DNA of 64,000 nucleotides. Origin: Brachybacterium sp036311905 (GTDB lineage Bacteria > Actinomycetota > Actinomycetes > Actinomycetales > Dermabacteraceae). The notes below the pieces were generated by a model. The model saw only the letters and a list, made by a program, of their open reading frames with translations, searched no databases and had not been told where the DNA came from. Both the position numbers and the translations under genes were made by a program. The DNA lies in NCBI RefSeq assembly GCF_036311905.1, contig NZ_JAZDCH010000001.1, positions 48,724-112,723 of the forward strand, written 5' to 3'. Below, piece by piece: positions 26,866 through 35,113 of this stretch (positions are counted from its first letter, which is position 1; every line of letters begins with the position of its first letter).

Positions 26866-27561
26866 GTGACACGACTGCTTCTCGTCGAGGACGACTCGGC
26901 CATCGCCGAACCCCTCTCCCGCGCCCTGGACCGCGAGGGCTACACCGTCACGCGCGCCTCGCGCGGCATGGACGCCCTCGCGATCGCCGCGGGCAGCGAC
27001 CCGATCGACGTGGTGATCCTCGATCTCGGCCTGCCCGACCTGGACGGACTCGAGGTCGCCCGCCGCCTGCGCAAGGGCGGGCTCGAGTCGCCGATCCTGA
27101 TCCTCACCGCGCGGGCCGACGAGGTCGACGCCGTGGTGGGCCTCGACGCGGGCGCCGACGACTACGTGACCAAGCCCTTCCGCCTCGGCGAGCTGCAGGC
27201 GCGCATCCGCGCCCTCATGCGGCGCTCGCAGGCGATGGAGGAGAGCGGCGACGCCTTCGACGTCAACGGCGTGAACCTCGACGTCGCCGCGCGCCGCGCC
27301 CACGTCGACGGCGAGGAGCTCGCGCTCTCGGCGAAGGAGTACGACCTGCTCACCGTGCTGGTGCGCGAGGCCGGCAGCGTCGTCACCCGCGACGACCTGA
27401 TGCGGGAGGTGTGGGGCGCCGAGTGGTGGGGCTCCACCAAGACCCTCGACATGCACATCTCCTGGCTGCGCCGCAAGCTCGGCGACGACGCCACCAACCC
27501 GCGCCGGATCACCACGGTGAGGGGAGTCGGCTTCCGCTTCGAGACCGGCACGGAGGCCTGA
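26866..27561 (+). CDS. OmpR-family response regulator
   Basis: Two-component transcription factor, 231 aa. The receiver domain has the acidic pocket E8-D9-D10, phosphoacceptor D53 (VVILDLGLPD) and the conserved Lys in TKPF. The C-terminal winged-helix DNA-binding domain (about 130-228) includes LSAKEYDLL and a recognition helix region ending in VRGVGFRFE. Start GTG 26866 aligns with family N-termini; ATG 26857 would add three residues. The histidine kinase follows after 3 bases. Target genes are not evident here. Confidence 0.95.
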   Translation: MTRLLLVEDDSAIAEPLSRALDREGYTVTRASRGMDALAIAAGSDPIDVVILDLGLPDLDGLEVARRLRKGGLESPILILTARADEVDAVVGLDAGADDYVTKPFRLGELQARIRALMRRSQAMEESGDAFDVNGVNLDVAARRAHVDGEELALSAKEYDLLTVLVREAGSVVTRDDLMREVWGAEWWGSTKTLDMHISWLRRKLGDDATNPRRITTVRGVGFRFETGTEA

Positions 27562-27564
27562 CGC

Positions 27565-28944
27565 GTGTGGCAGCGTGTGCTGCAGGCCACGCTGATCACC
27601 GTGGTCCTGTCCGTGCTCCTGCTCGGCATCCCGCTGGGATGGTCGTGGCTGAACCTCAATCGGCAGGAGCTGTACAGCGAGGCGAACCGGATCCTCGACA
27701 CCGTCCGCATCGACACCGAGGAGCGGCTCAGCGAGGACCGGCCCATCGATGAGGCGATGCTGCAGCAGCGGGTCGACGAGCAGGTCGACCTGAACATCGC
27801 GATCGAGGTGAAGGTCGACGACCTCACCGTCCGGGCCGGCGACCCGCCGGGCGCGGGCGCGATCGAGGTGCGCACCCTCGGCACGAACGGCCAGGAGATC
27901 ACCGTCTTCATTCCGCAGTCCGATGTGCGCGCCCATACCGCGAGCGCCTGGGTGCTGATCGCCGTGGCCGCGCTCTCGGCGCTGTCGATCGGCGTCTCCG
28001 TCGCGCTGTGGCAGGCGCAGCGGATCTCGATGCCGCTCGCCCGTCTCAGCCGCCGCGCTGAGGAGATGGGCGGCGGCCGCGCCCGCGGACCGTGGAAGCC
28101 GTCCGGGATCTCCGAGATCGACGACGTCGCCGAGGAGCTCGCCCGCTCGGGCGCCATGCTCGCCGAGCGGCTCGAGGCCGAGAGCCGCCTCGCCTCCGAC
28201 GCCTCGCACCAGCTGCGCACCCCGCTCACGGCGCTGTCCATGCGCCTCGACGAGATCCTGGCGACCAGTTCCGAGGAGTGGGTGCGGGAGGAGGCGCGCA
28301 TCTCCCTCGAGCAGATCGACCGCCTCACCGAGGTCGTCCACGACCTGATCAACGCGCCCCGCTCCTCCCAGCGCCGCACCCCGGGCGTGGTCGAGCTGCG
28401 CACGGTGCTCACCCAGCAGTCCGAGGAGTGGTCTCCGGCCTACCGTCGGGCCGGCCGCGAGCTCCGCATCCAGGTGCCGCGCACCGCCGCGGTGTGGGGA
28501 TCGCAGGGTCCCCTCACCCAGGTCATCGCGACCCTCATCGAGAACGCCCTCGCCCACGGCGGCGGCCGCACCCTGGTCAAGGTGCGGCGCAACGACCACT
28601 CGACCGTCATCGAGGTCTCCGACGAGGGGCGCGGGATCGACCCCGAGCTCGGTTCGCGCATCTTCGAGCGTTCTGTGTCCGGGCGCTCTTCGACCGGCAC
28701 CGGCGTGGGGCTCGCCCTGGCCCGCACCCTGGTGGAGGACGACGGAGGGCGCCTCGAGCTGCTCACCGAGAGTCCCGCGACCTTCGGCGTCTTCCTCATC
28801 TCCGCCCCGGGCGAGGAGTCCGACCTCGGCGGGGAGGAGGACGGCGGCGAGCTGGGACGGCTCCCGCAGGGCTCCGTGGTGCGGCGCCGCTCCCGCGGTC
28901 GGACCGTGCGGACGCCCGCGGGCCAGGACCCGCCCGCGACCTAG
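27565..28944 (+). CDS. Membrane sensor histidine kinase
   Basis: Partner of the preceding regulator, 459 aa. Membrane helix 1 at about residues 7-29, an extracytoplasmic loop of about 95 residues with no recognised sensor domain, membrane helix 2 at about 127-150, then HAMP. The dimerisation domain carries the phosphoacceptor H215 (SDASHQLRTP). The ATPase domain has an N box (IENALAHGG) and G boxes (DEGRGID, GTGVGLAL). The C-terminus is Arg/Gly-rich. Start GTG 27565. The small outer loop with many acidic residues gives no ligand clue. Confidence 0.94.
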   Translation: MWQRVLQATLITVVLSVLLLGIPLGWSWLNLNRQELYSEANRILDTVRIDTEERLSEDRPIDEAMLQQRVDEQVDLNIAIEVKVDDLTVRAGDPPGAGAIEVRTLGTNGQEITVFIPQSDVRAHTASAWVLIAVAALSALSIGVSVALWQAQRISMPLARLSRRAEEMGGGRARGPWKPSGISEIDDVAEELARSGAMLAERLEAESRLASDASHQLRTPLTALSMRLDEILATSSEEWVREEARISLEQIDRLTEVVHDLINAPRSSQRRTPGVVELRTVLTQQSEEWSPAYRRAGRELRIQVPRTAAVWGSQGPLTQVIATLIENALAHGGGRTLVKVRRNDHSTVIEVSDEGRGIDPELGSRIFERSVSGRSSTGTGVGLALARTLVEDDGGRLELLTESPATFGVFLISAPGEESDLGGEEDGGELGRLPQGSVVRRRSRGRTVRTPAGQDPPAT

Positions 28945-28947
28945 ACT
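28942..28947 (+). promoter_or_regulatory. -10 element (TAGACT) for purK-purE
   Basis: TAGACT overlaps the histidine-kinase stop codon and ends 7 bases before the purK GTG, consistent with a leaderless transcript. No ribosome site is seen before purK. Confidence 0.5.
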
Positions 28948-28954
28948 GTCCCGC

Positions 28955-30121
28955 GTGCTTCCCGATCCCGCGCCCCGTCCCCCCGCCCGCTCCCTCGGCA
29001 TCGTCGGCGGCGGCCAGCTGGCCCGCATGATGCTCGGTCCCGCGATCGAGCTGGGACTTCCCGCGACGGTGCTCGCGACCGATCCTGCCGAGAGCGCCGC
29101 GGCGGTCGCGGGCGAGGTCCGGATCGGCCGGCACGACGACGAGCAGGCGGTGCGCGGCCTCGCCGAGGCCGTCGACGCCGTCACCTTCGACCACGAGCAC
29201 GTCCCGGCCGCGATCCTCGAGGCCCTCGAGGCCGAGGGGGTCGCCGTGCGCCCCGGGCCCGCCGCTCTCGTCCACGCCCAGGACAAGCTGGTCATGCGCG
29301 AGCGGCTGAGCGCGCTCGGGCACCCCTGCCCGCGCTGGTGGCGGATCACCTCGGCGGAAGAGCTCGTCGACGCGCTCGCGCAGGCCGGCGGGCGGCTCGT
29401 GGTGAAGACCCCGCGCGGCGGTTACGACGGCCACGGCGTGCGCGTGATCAGCGATCCGGCGGAGGTCGCCGATTGGGCCGCGGAGCACGACGAGCTTCTC
29501 GCCGAGGAACTGGTGCCCTTCGTGCGCGAACTCTCCGCGCAGGTCGCGCGGCGGCCCGACGGGGAGGCCGTCGCCTATCCCGTCGTGCAGTCGCTCCAGA
29601 AGGACGGGGTCTGCTACGAGGTGGTCGCGCCCGCGCCGGGCCTCGATGAGGCCGCGCAGGAGCGCATCCAGTCGCTCGCCCTCGCGATCGCCGAGGACCT
29701 CGGCGTCGTCGGCATGCTCGCCGTCGAGCTGTTCGAGACCGCCGACGGGACGGTGAGCGTCAACGAGCTCGCCATGCGGCCCCACAACACCGGCCACTGG
29801 TCCATGGACGGCGCCGTCACCGGCCAGTTCGAGCAGCACCTGCGCGCCGTCGCCGATCTCCCCCTCGGCGCTACGACCCCGCTCGCCCCGGTGGCGGTGA
29901 TGGTCAACCTCCTCGGCGGGGAGGCGACGGACCTCGTGCCCGGCATGCGCGCCGCCCTCGCCCTCGAGCCCGCGCTGAAGGTCCACCTCTACGGCAAGGG
30001 CGTGCGCCCGGGCCGCAAGATCGGCCACGTGACCCTGCTGGGCGAGGACGCCGAGGACCTGCTCGCGCGCGCCCACCGCGCCGAGACCCTGATCATCCAC
30101 GGAGTGAAGGAGCAGCGATGA
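28955..30121 (+). CDS. purK: N5-carboxyaminoimidazole ribonucleotide synthase
   Basis: Purine biosynthesis: ATP-dependent carboxylation of AIR to N5-CAIR. 388 aa ATP-grasp enzyme. Visible are the nucleotide-fold start GIVGGGQLARMM, the ATP-grasp lysine stretch VVKTPRGGYDGHGV, and the late motif NELAMRPHNTGHWS. The start is GTG 28955, 7 bases after a TAGACT element. The stop overlaps purE (ATGA); the two act in sequence. Confidence 0.96.
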   Translation: MLPDPAPRPPARSLGIVGGGQLARMMLGPAIELGLPATVLATDPAESAAAVAGEVRIGRHDDEQAVRGLAEAVDAVTFDHEHVPAAILEALEAEGVAVRPGPAALVHAQDKLVMRERLSALGHPCPRWWRITSAEELVDALAQAGGRLVVKTPRGGYDGHGVRVISDPAEVADWAAEHDELLAEELVPFVRELSAQVARRPDGEAVAYPVVQSLQKDGVCYEVVAPAPGLDEAAQERIQSLALAIAEDLGVVGMLAVELFETADGTVSVNELAMRPHNTGHWSMDGAVTGQFEQHLRAVADLPLGATTPLAPVAVMVNLLGGEATDLVPGMRAALALEPALKVHLYGKGVRPGRKIGHVTLLGEDAEDLLARAHRAETLIIHGVKEQR

Positions 30122-30639
30122 GCGAGAACGAGAACCACCGCCCCCTGGTCGGCATCGTGATGGGTTCGGATTCCGACTACCCGGTGATGCGCGCCGCCGA
30201 GGAGGCGCTCGCCGAGTTCGACGTGCCCGTCGAGGTCGACGTCGTCTCCGCGCACCGGATGCCGGAGGACATGGTCGCCTACGGCCGTTCCGCCGCCGAG
30301 CGCGGACTGCGCGTGCTCATCGCCGGGGCCGGCGGCGCCGCGCACCTGCCCGGCATGCTCGCCTCCCTCACCCCGCTGCCCGTCATCGGGGTGCCCGTGC
30401 CGCTGAAGCACCTCGACGGCATGGACTCCCTGCTCTCCATCGTGCAGATGCCCGCCGGTGTCCCCGTCGCCACCGTGTCCATCGGCGGGGCGCGCAACGC
30501 GGGCCTGCTCGCCGCCCGCATCCTCGCGGCGGGCGGCGACGAGCGCGCCGCGGACCTGCGCGCACGGATGGTCGCCTTCCAGGGCGAGCTGCGCGAGGTC
30601 GCGCTCGCCAAGGGGGAGGCGCTGCGCGCGTCCCGGTGA
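30118..30639 (+). CDS. purE: N5-CAIR mutase
   Basis: Rearranges N5-CAIR to CAIR, the step after PurK. 173 aa, class I PurE octamer subunit. It has MGSDSD at the substrate phosphate site, VVSAHRMPEDM with the catalytic His, and GAGGAAHLPGM. The ATG overlaps the purK stop. It is the last gene of this operon; 151 bases without a gene follow before the glycan locus. Confidence 0.96.
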   Translation: MSENENHRPLVGIVMGSDSDYPVMRAAEEALAEFDVPVEVDVVSAHRMPEDMVAYGRSAAERGLRVLIAGAGGAAHLPGMLASLTPLPVIGVPVPLKHLDGMDSLLSIVQMPAGVPVATVSIGGARNAGLLAARILAAGGDERAADLRARMVAFQGELREVALAKGEALRASR

Positions 30640-30777
30640 CGGAGAGGCACGACGGACAGGCAAGACGGAGGCAGGTCGCGGCCACGATCTGTGAACGTTT
30701 CGCGGAGGTGCGGGGCGAGATGTGCGACAGCGCGCGCCCCGGGGCCGTCGATCCCGGGAGCGGGCCCGACCGGACGG

Positions 30778-30783
30778 TATCGT
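30778..30783 (+). promoter_or_regulatory. -10 element (TATCGT) at the head of the glycan operon
   Basis: TATCGT ends 7 bases before the ATG at 30791. It is the only promoter-like feature recognised in the 151-base gap after purE and would start the 30.8-37.1 kb gene string. The absence of a ribosome site supports a leaderless start. Confidence 0.45.
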
Positions 30784-30790
30784 CGTCCCC

Positions 30791-31498
30791 ATGACTGACA
30801 CCCCCGACTACCGGGTCGCCCCGGGAGCCGACATCTCGCCCGAGGCGACCATCGGCGCCGGCAGCTCGATCTGGCATCTGGCCCAGGTGCGGGAGCGGGC
30901 GCAGCTCGGCGCCGACTGCGTCGTCGGCCGCGGTGCCTACATCGGCACCGGCGTGACCCTCGGCGACGGCTGCAAGGTCCAGAACTACGCGCTCGTCTAC
31001 GAGCCCGCCGTCCTCGCGGATGGCGTCTTCGTCGGCCCGGCGGTGGTGTTCACCAACGACCACTTCCCGCGCGCGGTCAACCCGGACCTGAGCCCCAAGT
31101 CCGCCTCCGACTGGGAGCCGGTGGGCGTGACCTGCGAGCAGGGCGCCTCGATCGGGGCGCGCGCCGTGTGCGTCGCGCCGGTCACGATCGGTGCCTGGGC
31201 GATGGTCGCCGCGGGCGCCACCGTGGTCAAGGACGTCCCGCCGCACGCCCTCGTCGCCGGGGTCCCGGCCCGCCGCCTCGGCTGGGTGGGCCGCGCGGGG
31301 GAGAAGCTCCTGCCCGCCTCCGACGGCACCGACGCCTGGGTGTGCCCGGTGACGGGGGAGTGGTACATCCCCGACGAGACCAGCGGCGGGCTGCAGCTCG
31401 CCTCCGCCCCGGTCGAGGGCGCCCCGCGCCCCGCTCCCCTCGAGCCCGACGACTCCGCAGATTCCCACGCCGACGAACAGGACGGTCCCACCGCATGA
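30791..31498 (+). CDS. Hexapeptide-repeat N-acetyltransferase (WbpD/WlbB-like)
   Basis: Trimeric left-handed beta-helix acetyltransferase, 235 aa. It probably acetylates the 3-amino group of a UDP-2-acetamido-3-amino-2,3-dideoxy-sugar using acetyl-CoA. Hexapeptide repeats run from about residue 15 to 170. Sequences such as SSIWHLAQVRERAQLG, VFTNDHFPRA and VVKDVPPHALVAGVPAR are characteristic of the WbpD/WlbB group. After the helix comes a Cys-Pro knuckle (VCPVTGEWY) also seen in that group, then a Pro/acidic tail of about 45 residues. The next two genes encode a matching aminotransferase and dehydrogenase, which strongly supports this role. Whether the sugar is already oxidised at C6 is undecided. 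Confidence 0.85.
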   Translation: MTDTPDYRVAPGADISPEATIGAGSSIWHLAQVRERAQLGADCVVGRGAYIGTGVTLGDGCKVQNYALVYEPAVLADGVFVGPAVVFTNDHFPRAVNPDLSPKSASDWEPVGVTCEQGASIGARAVCVAPVTIGAWAMVAAGATVVKDVPPHALVAGVPARRLGWVGRAGEKLLPASDGTDAWVCPVTGEWYIPDETSGGLQLASAPVEGAPRPAPLEPDDSADSHADEQDGPTA

Positions 31499-32604
31499 AC
31501 ACCGAACCCGCCATGATCCCCGCGGCGAAGCCGATCATCGGGCAGGACGAGAGGGACGCGGTCGACCGCGTGCTGGCCTCCGGGATGGTCGCGCAGGGCC
31601 CCGAGGTGAAGGCCTTCGAGCAGGAGTTCGGGGCGCAGCTCGCCGGCGGCCGGGAGTGCGTGGCCGTCAACTCGGGCACCTCCGGGCAGCACCTGGGCAT
31701 GCTCGCCCTCGGTCTCGGGGCGGGCGACGAGGTGATCGTGCCCTCGTTCACCTTCGCGGCGACCGGCAACTCCGTCGCCGCCTGCGGTGCGACGCCGGTG
31801 TTCGTGGACGTGGATCCCGAGACCTTCACCCTGGACCCCGCCGCGGTCGAGGCCGCGATCACGGAGCGGACCGTCGGCATCCAGCCGGTGCACCTGTACG
31901 GGCATCCCGCACCGATGGACCGCCTCGTCGAGATCGCCGAGCGCCACGGCCTGTGGATCTTCGAGGACGCCGCCCAGGCGCACGGCGCCACCTGGCAGGG
32001 CGCGCAGGTCGGCACCTTCGGGCGCGGCGGCATGTTCTCCCTCTACCCGACCAAGAACATGACCTCGGGCGAGGGCGGCATGGTCTCCACGGACTCCCCG
32101 GAGTACGCCCGGCAGATCCGACTGCTGCGGAACCAGGGCATGGAGGCGCAGTACGCGAACGAGGTCGTCGGCTTCAACAATCGCATGACCGACATCCACG
32201 CGGCGATCGGCCGCGTCCAGCTCACCAAGCTCGGCGCGTGGACCGCGCGCCGTCAGGAGCTCGCCGCCTTCTTCGACGCGCACCTGACCGGGGTGGTCAC
32301 CCCCGTGGTCCGGCCCGAGGCGACGCACGTCTACCACCAGTACACGATCCGCATCGAGGGCGCGACCGCCGCGGAGCGCGATGCCTTCGCGACCGCGCTG
32401 CGGGAGGAGCACAAGGTGGGCTGCGGCGTGTACTACCCGACGCCGGTGCATCGCCTGGCCACCTTCGCCGTGGACCTGGAGCTTCCTGTCACCGAGATGC
32501 TGGCCCGCGAGGTGCTGTCCCTCCCGGTGCACCCGAGCGTGTCCGATGCGGACCGCGACCGGATCGTCGCCACCGTCAACACCGTCGCCGCCGCAGGAGC
32601 GTGA
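31495..32604 (+). CDS. DegT/DnrJ/EryC1-type sugar aminotransferase (WbpE-like)
   Basis: PLP-dependent aminotransferase, 369 aa, expected to convert a UDP-3-keto-2-acetamido sugar to the 3-amino sugar with glutamate. The PLP lysine is K187 (LYPTKNMTSGEGG), and EDAAQAHGA holds the PLP-ring Asp. The His-to-Lys change typical of DegT sugar dehydratases is not present. The ATG overlaps the acetyltransferase stop (ATGA). The 3-dehydrogenase starts 2 bases after its stop, so three consecutive pathway steps are made together. Confidence 0.9.
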   Translation: MNTEPAMIPAAKPIIGQDERDAVDRVLASGMVAQGPEVKAFEQEFGAQLAGGRECVAVNSGTSGQHLGMLALGLGAGDEVIVPSFTFAATGNSVAACGATPVFVDVDPETFTLDPAAVEAAITERTVGIQPVHLYGHPAPMDRLVEIAERHGLWIFEDAAQAHGATWQGAQVGTFGRGGMFSLYPTKNMTSGEGGMVSTDSPEYARQIRLLRNQGMEAQYANEVVGFNNRMTDIHAAIGRVQLTKLGAWTARRQELAAFFDAHLTGVVTPVVRPEATHVYHQYTIRIEGATAAERDAFATALREEHKVGCGVYYPTPVHRLATFAVDLELPVTEMLAREVLSLPVHPSVSDADRDRIVATVNTVAAAGA

Positions 32605-32606
32605 GC

Positions 32607-33623
32607 ATGAGCGAGAAGAGGACCCTGCGGGCCGGACTGATCGGCCTGGGCATGATGGGACGCCACCACGCCCGCAACCTCCGCGCCCTCGAGGGCGTCG
32701 AGCTGGTCGCGGTCGCCGACGCCTACGGCGACCCGCACGGCGCCGCCCCCGGCCTCGAGGTGTTGCCCGACGTGGACGCGCTGATCGCCGCGGGCATCGA
32801 CTACGCGGTCGTAGCCGTGCCCACCCAGTTCCACAAGGACGTCGCCCTCTCCCTCGCGGCGGCCGGGGTGCACACCCTGGTGGAGAAGCCCCTGGCCTTC
32901 GACATCGGGGAGGCGGAGGAGATCACCGCCGCCTTCGAGTCGGCGGGCCTGGTCGGAGCGGTCGGCTACATCGAGCGCTTCAACCCCGCGCTGCAGGAGA
33001 TGCGGCGCCGGATCGCCGACGGTCAGCTCGGGGAGATCTACCAGATCGTCACCCGCCGTCAGGGCGGCTTCCCCGCCCGGATCGCCGACGTGGGCGTGGT
33101 CAAGGACCTCGCGACCCACGACCTGGATCTCACCGCCTGGGTCGCCCAGTCGCCCTACGCCCAGGTCGCCGCGACGTCCACGCGCCGCTCGGGTCGCAAG
33201 GACGAGGACATGGTCTCGGTCGCGGGACGGCTCCGCGACGGCACCATCACCAACCACCTCGTCAACTGGCTGACCCCCTTCAAGGAGCGGGTCACCGTGG
33301 TCACGGGGGAGAAGGGTGCCCTGGTCGCGGACACCGTCAACGCCGACCTCACCTTCCACGCGAACGGGGAGAACGCCACGAACCTGTGGGAGTCGATGGC
33401 CTCGTTCCGCGGGGTCAGCGAGGGAGACTCGATCACCTACGCCCTGCAGCGCAAGGAGCCGCTCGCGACCGAGCACGAGGCCTTCCGCGACGCGATCCTC
33501 GGCGACAGCGCGAACATCGTCACCATGCGCGAGGGCCTGCACACGGTGCGCGCCGTCGAGGCGGTCCTCGAGAGCGCCCGCGAGGGCAGCGTCGTGGAGC
33601 TCGACGCCGGGCCAGGCGCATGA
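32607..33623 (+). CDS. Gfo/Idh/MocA oxidoreductase, UDP-GlcNAc(A) 3-dehydrogenase-like
   Basis: NAD(P)-dependent oxidoreductase, 338 aa, expected to oxidise C3 of UDP-GlcNAc or UDP-GlcNAcA to the ketone for the aminotransferase. N-terminal Rossmann fold: GLIGLGMMGRHHARNL. Catalytic lysine in VEKPLAF. Substrate-domain His pair in DLATHDLDL. By recall it looks more like GnnA or the archaeal UDP-GlcNAc 3-dehydrogenases than like Pseudomonas WbpB. The 3-keto step may thus act on UDP-GlcNAc before C6 oxidation. GGAG precedes the ATG. The stop overlaps the next gene (ATGA). Confidence 0.85.
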   Translation: MSEKRTLRAGLIGLGMMGRHHARNLRALEGVELVAVADAYGDPHGAAPGLEVLPDVDALIAAGIDYAVVAVPTQFHKDVALSLAAAGVHTLVEKPLAFDIGEAEEITAAFESAGLVGAVGYIERFNPALQEMRRRIADGQLGEIYQIVTRRQGGFPARIADVGVVKDLATHDLDLTAWVAQSPYAQVAATSTRRSGRKDEDMVSVAGRLRDGTITNHLVNWLTPFKERVTVVTGEKGALVADTVNADLTFHANGENATNLWESMASFRGVSEGDSITYALQRKEPLATEHEAFRDAILGDSANIVTMREGLHTVRAVEAVLESAREGSVVELDAGPGA

Positions 33624-35113
33624 GCAAGCAGTCCGCTGTCAGTGCCGTCCGCACCCATGCCCTGCGCTGGGCGGCGCGCGGCGGGCGCTTGCTCCCCGGC
33701 GCGCCCGGGGACCGCGCCCGTTTCATGGACACCGTCGACCGGATGGACCGCAGTGAGCTCCCCGTCGCCGGCGGCAGTGTGCGGGACGCTCTGCTCGCTC
33801 GCTCGGACGCGCTCGTCGCCGCCGGGAAGCCCGAGGAGGCCCTCGGCTGGTTCGACAAAGCGCTGCGCCTCGCCTACCACCCCGCGCGTCACTACGACGC
33901 GACACCGTCGCCGCTCGCCACGGACCCAGCCGCCTTCCTCGCTCCTTTCCGGGCAGCGAGACTGGGTCCGCTGCTGCTGGACCTGCCGGCGCACGACCCG
34001 GGCCCCCGGCGCCCCGAGCCCCGCTCTGCGGAGGAGGGTGCACCTGTGCGGCTGCTCGTCGTCGCCCAGCGCAATTGGACCTTCGTCGACCCGGTCATCG
34101 AGTCGCTCGGCGCTCGCGGCGTGGAGATCCGCCGCTTCGAAGTGGACTCGCTGCCCGTCGCCGAACGTCCGTCCCGGGATCTGGTGCTCCGGTCTCGGCT
34201 CGACCTCGCCTTGCACGGGCGACGCCTGCCCACCCCCGCCCCGCTCGCCGAGCAGATCGAATGGGCCGACGTCGTCTTCGTCGAATGGGGCCACCACGTC
34301 CTCACCTGGATGTCACTGCTCGAGCTGATGCCCCGCCGCACCGTGGCGCGCTTCCACCGCTTCGAGGTCTACACGCCGTTCCCGCTGCTGACGGTGTACC
34401 CGGAGATCGACCGGGTGCTCTTCGTCTCCCGGCACGTGCGCATCCTGCTGGACCACCTCACTCCGCACCTCTCTCGCGCCGGATCGGTGCTCGAGGTGGA
34501 GAACTTCCTGGCGCACGGGCTGGGGCCCGAGCCGGGTGCCGGGCACGACTCGCACCTTCTCGCGCAGGTGGGATGGGTACGACCGGTCAAGGACGTGATC
34601 TTCACGCTCGACCTGCTCGAGCGACTCCGGCAGACGGATCCGCGGTTCCGCCTGCTTCTCGTGGGACAGAGCCTGCCGGACTCTTCCGCGGATGACACTG
34701 CCCACGAGCGGAAGGTCCGCGCTCGCCTCGCCGCTCTCCCCGCCGGTTCCGTGCAGATCCTCGGCCCCCGGGACGATGTCCCCGAACTGCTCGCCGGAGC
34801 CGGATGGATCGTCTCCTCCTCCCTCGTGGAGGGGGTGCACGAGGCCGTCATGGAGGGTCTCGCCGCGGGCTGCCTGCCGCTCGTGCGGGACTGGCCCGCC
34901 GCCCGCGCCTACGGTGGCGCCCGCACGATCTATCGCGAGGACTGGGTCGTGGAGGACGTCGACGCCGCCGCGGAGCGCGTGCGCACCGTGCTCGAGGAGG
35001 GGGACCTCTCCGCGCTGACCCAGGACGCACGGCGCTGGGTCGTGGCCCGCCGATCCCCGGAAGTCGTTGTGCAGCGGTACGAGGACGCGATCGTCCCCGG
35101 CCGCCGTCCATGA
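33620..35113 (+). CDS. GT4-like glycosyltransferase with TPR-like N-terminus
   Basis: 497-residue cytosolic GT-B glycosyltransferase. Residues about 1-130 include a tetratricopeptide-like helix pair (SDALVAAGKPEEALGWFDKAL) and are not part of the catalytic fold. The GT-B N-domain follows (VRLLVVAQRNWTFVDPVIE, WADVVFVEWGHHV). The C-domain (from about 310, LAQVGWVRPVKDV) ends in the donor-site segment SSLVEGVHEAVMEGLAAG with the EX7E-like pair. No membrane segment is seen. The ATG overlaps the dehydrogenase stop, so it belongs to the amino-sugar operon and may transfer that sugar; donor and acceptor are unknown. Confidence 0.82.
   Translation: MSKQSAVSAVRTHALRWAARGGRLLPGAPGDRARFMDTVDRMDRSELPVAGGSVRDALLARSDALVAAGKPEEALGWFDKALRLAYHPARHYDATPSPLATDPAAFLAPFRAARLGPLLLDLPAHDPGPRRPEPRSAEEGAPVRLLVVAQRNWTFVDPVIESLGARGVEIRRFEVDSLPVAERPSRDLVLRSRLDLALHGRRLPTPAPLAEQIEWADVVFVEWGHHVLTWMSLLELMPRRTVARFHRFEVYTPFPLLTVYPEIDRVLFVSRHVRILLDHLTPHLSRAGSVLEVENFLAHGLGPEPGAGHDSHLLAQVGWVRPVKDVIFTLDLLERLRQTDPRFRLLLVGQSLPDSSADDTAHERKVRARLAALPAGSVQILGPRDDVPELLAGAGWIVSSSLVEGVHEAVMEGLAAGCLPLVRDWPAARAYGGARTIYREDWVVEDVDAAAERVRTVLEEGDLSALTQDARRWVVARRSPEVVVQRYEDAIVPGRRP

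Noticed and set aside
25462..29349. 1295-residue minus-strand open frame
   Set aside because: Lies opposite the cyclase, two-component and purK genes, with composition typical of shadow frames and no recognisable domain.
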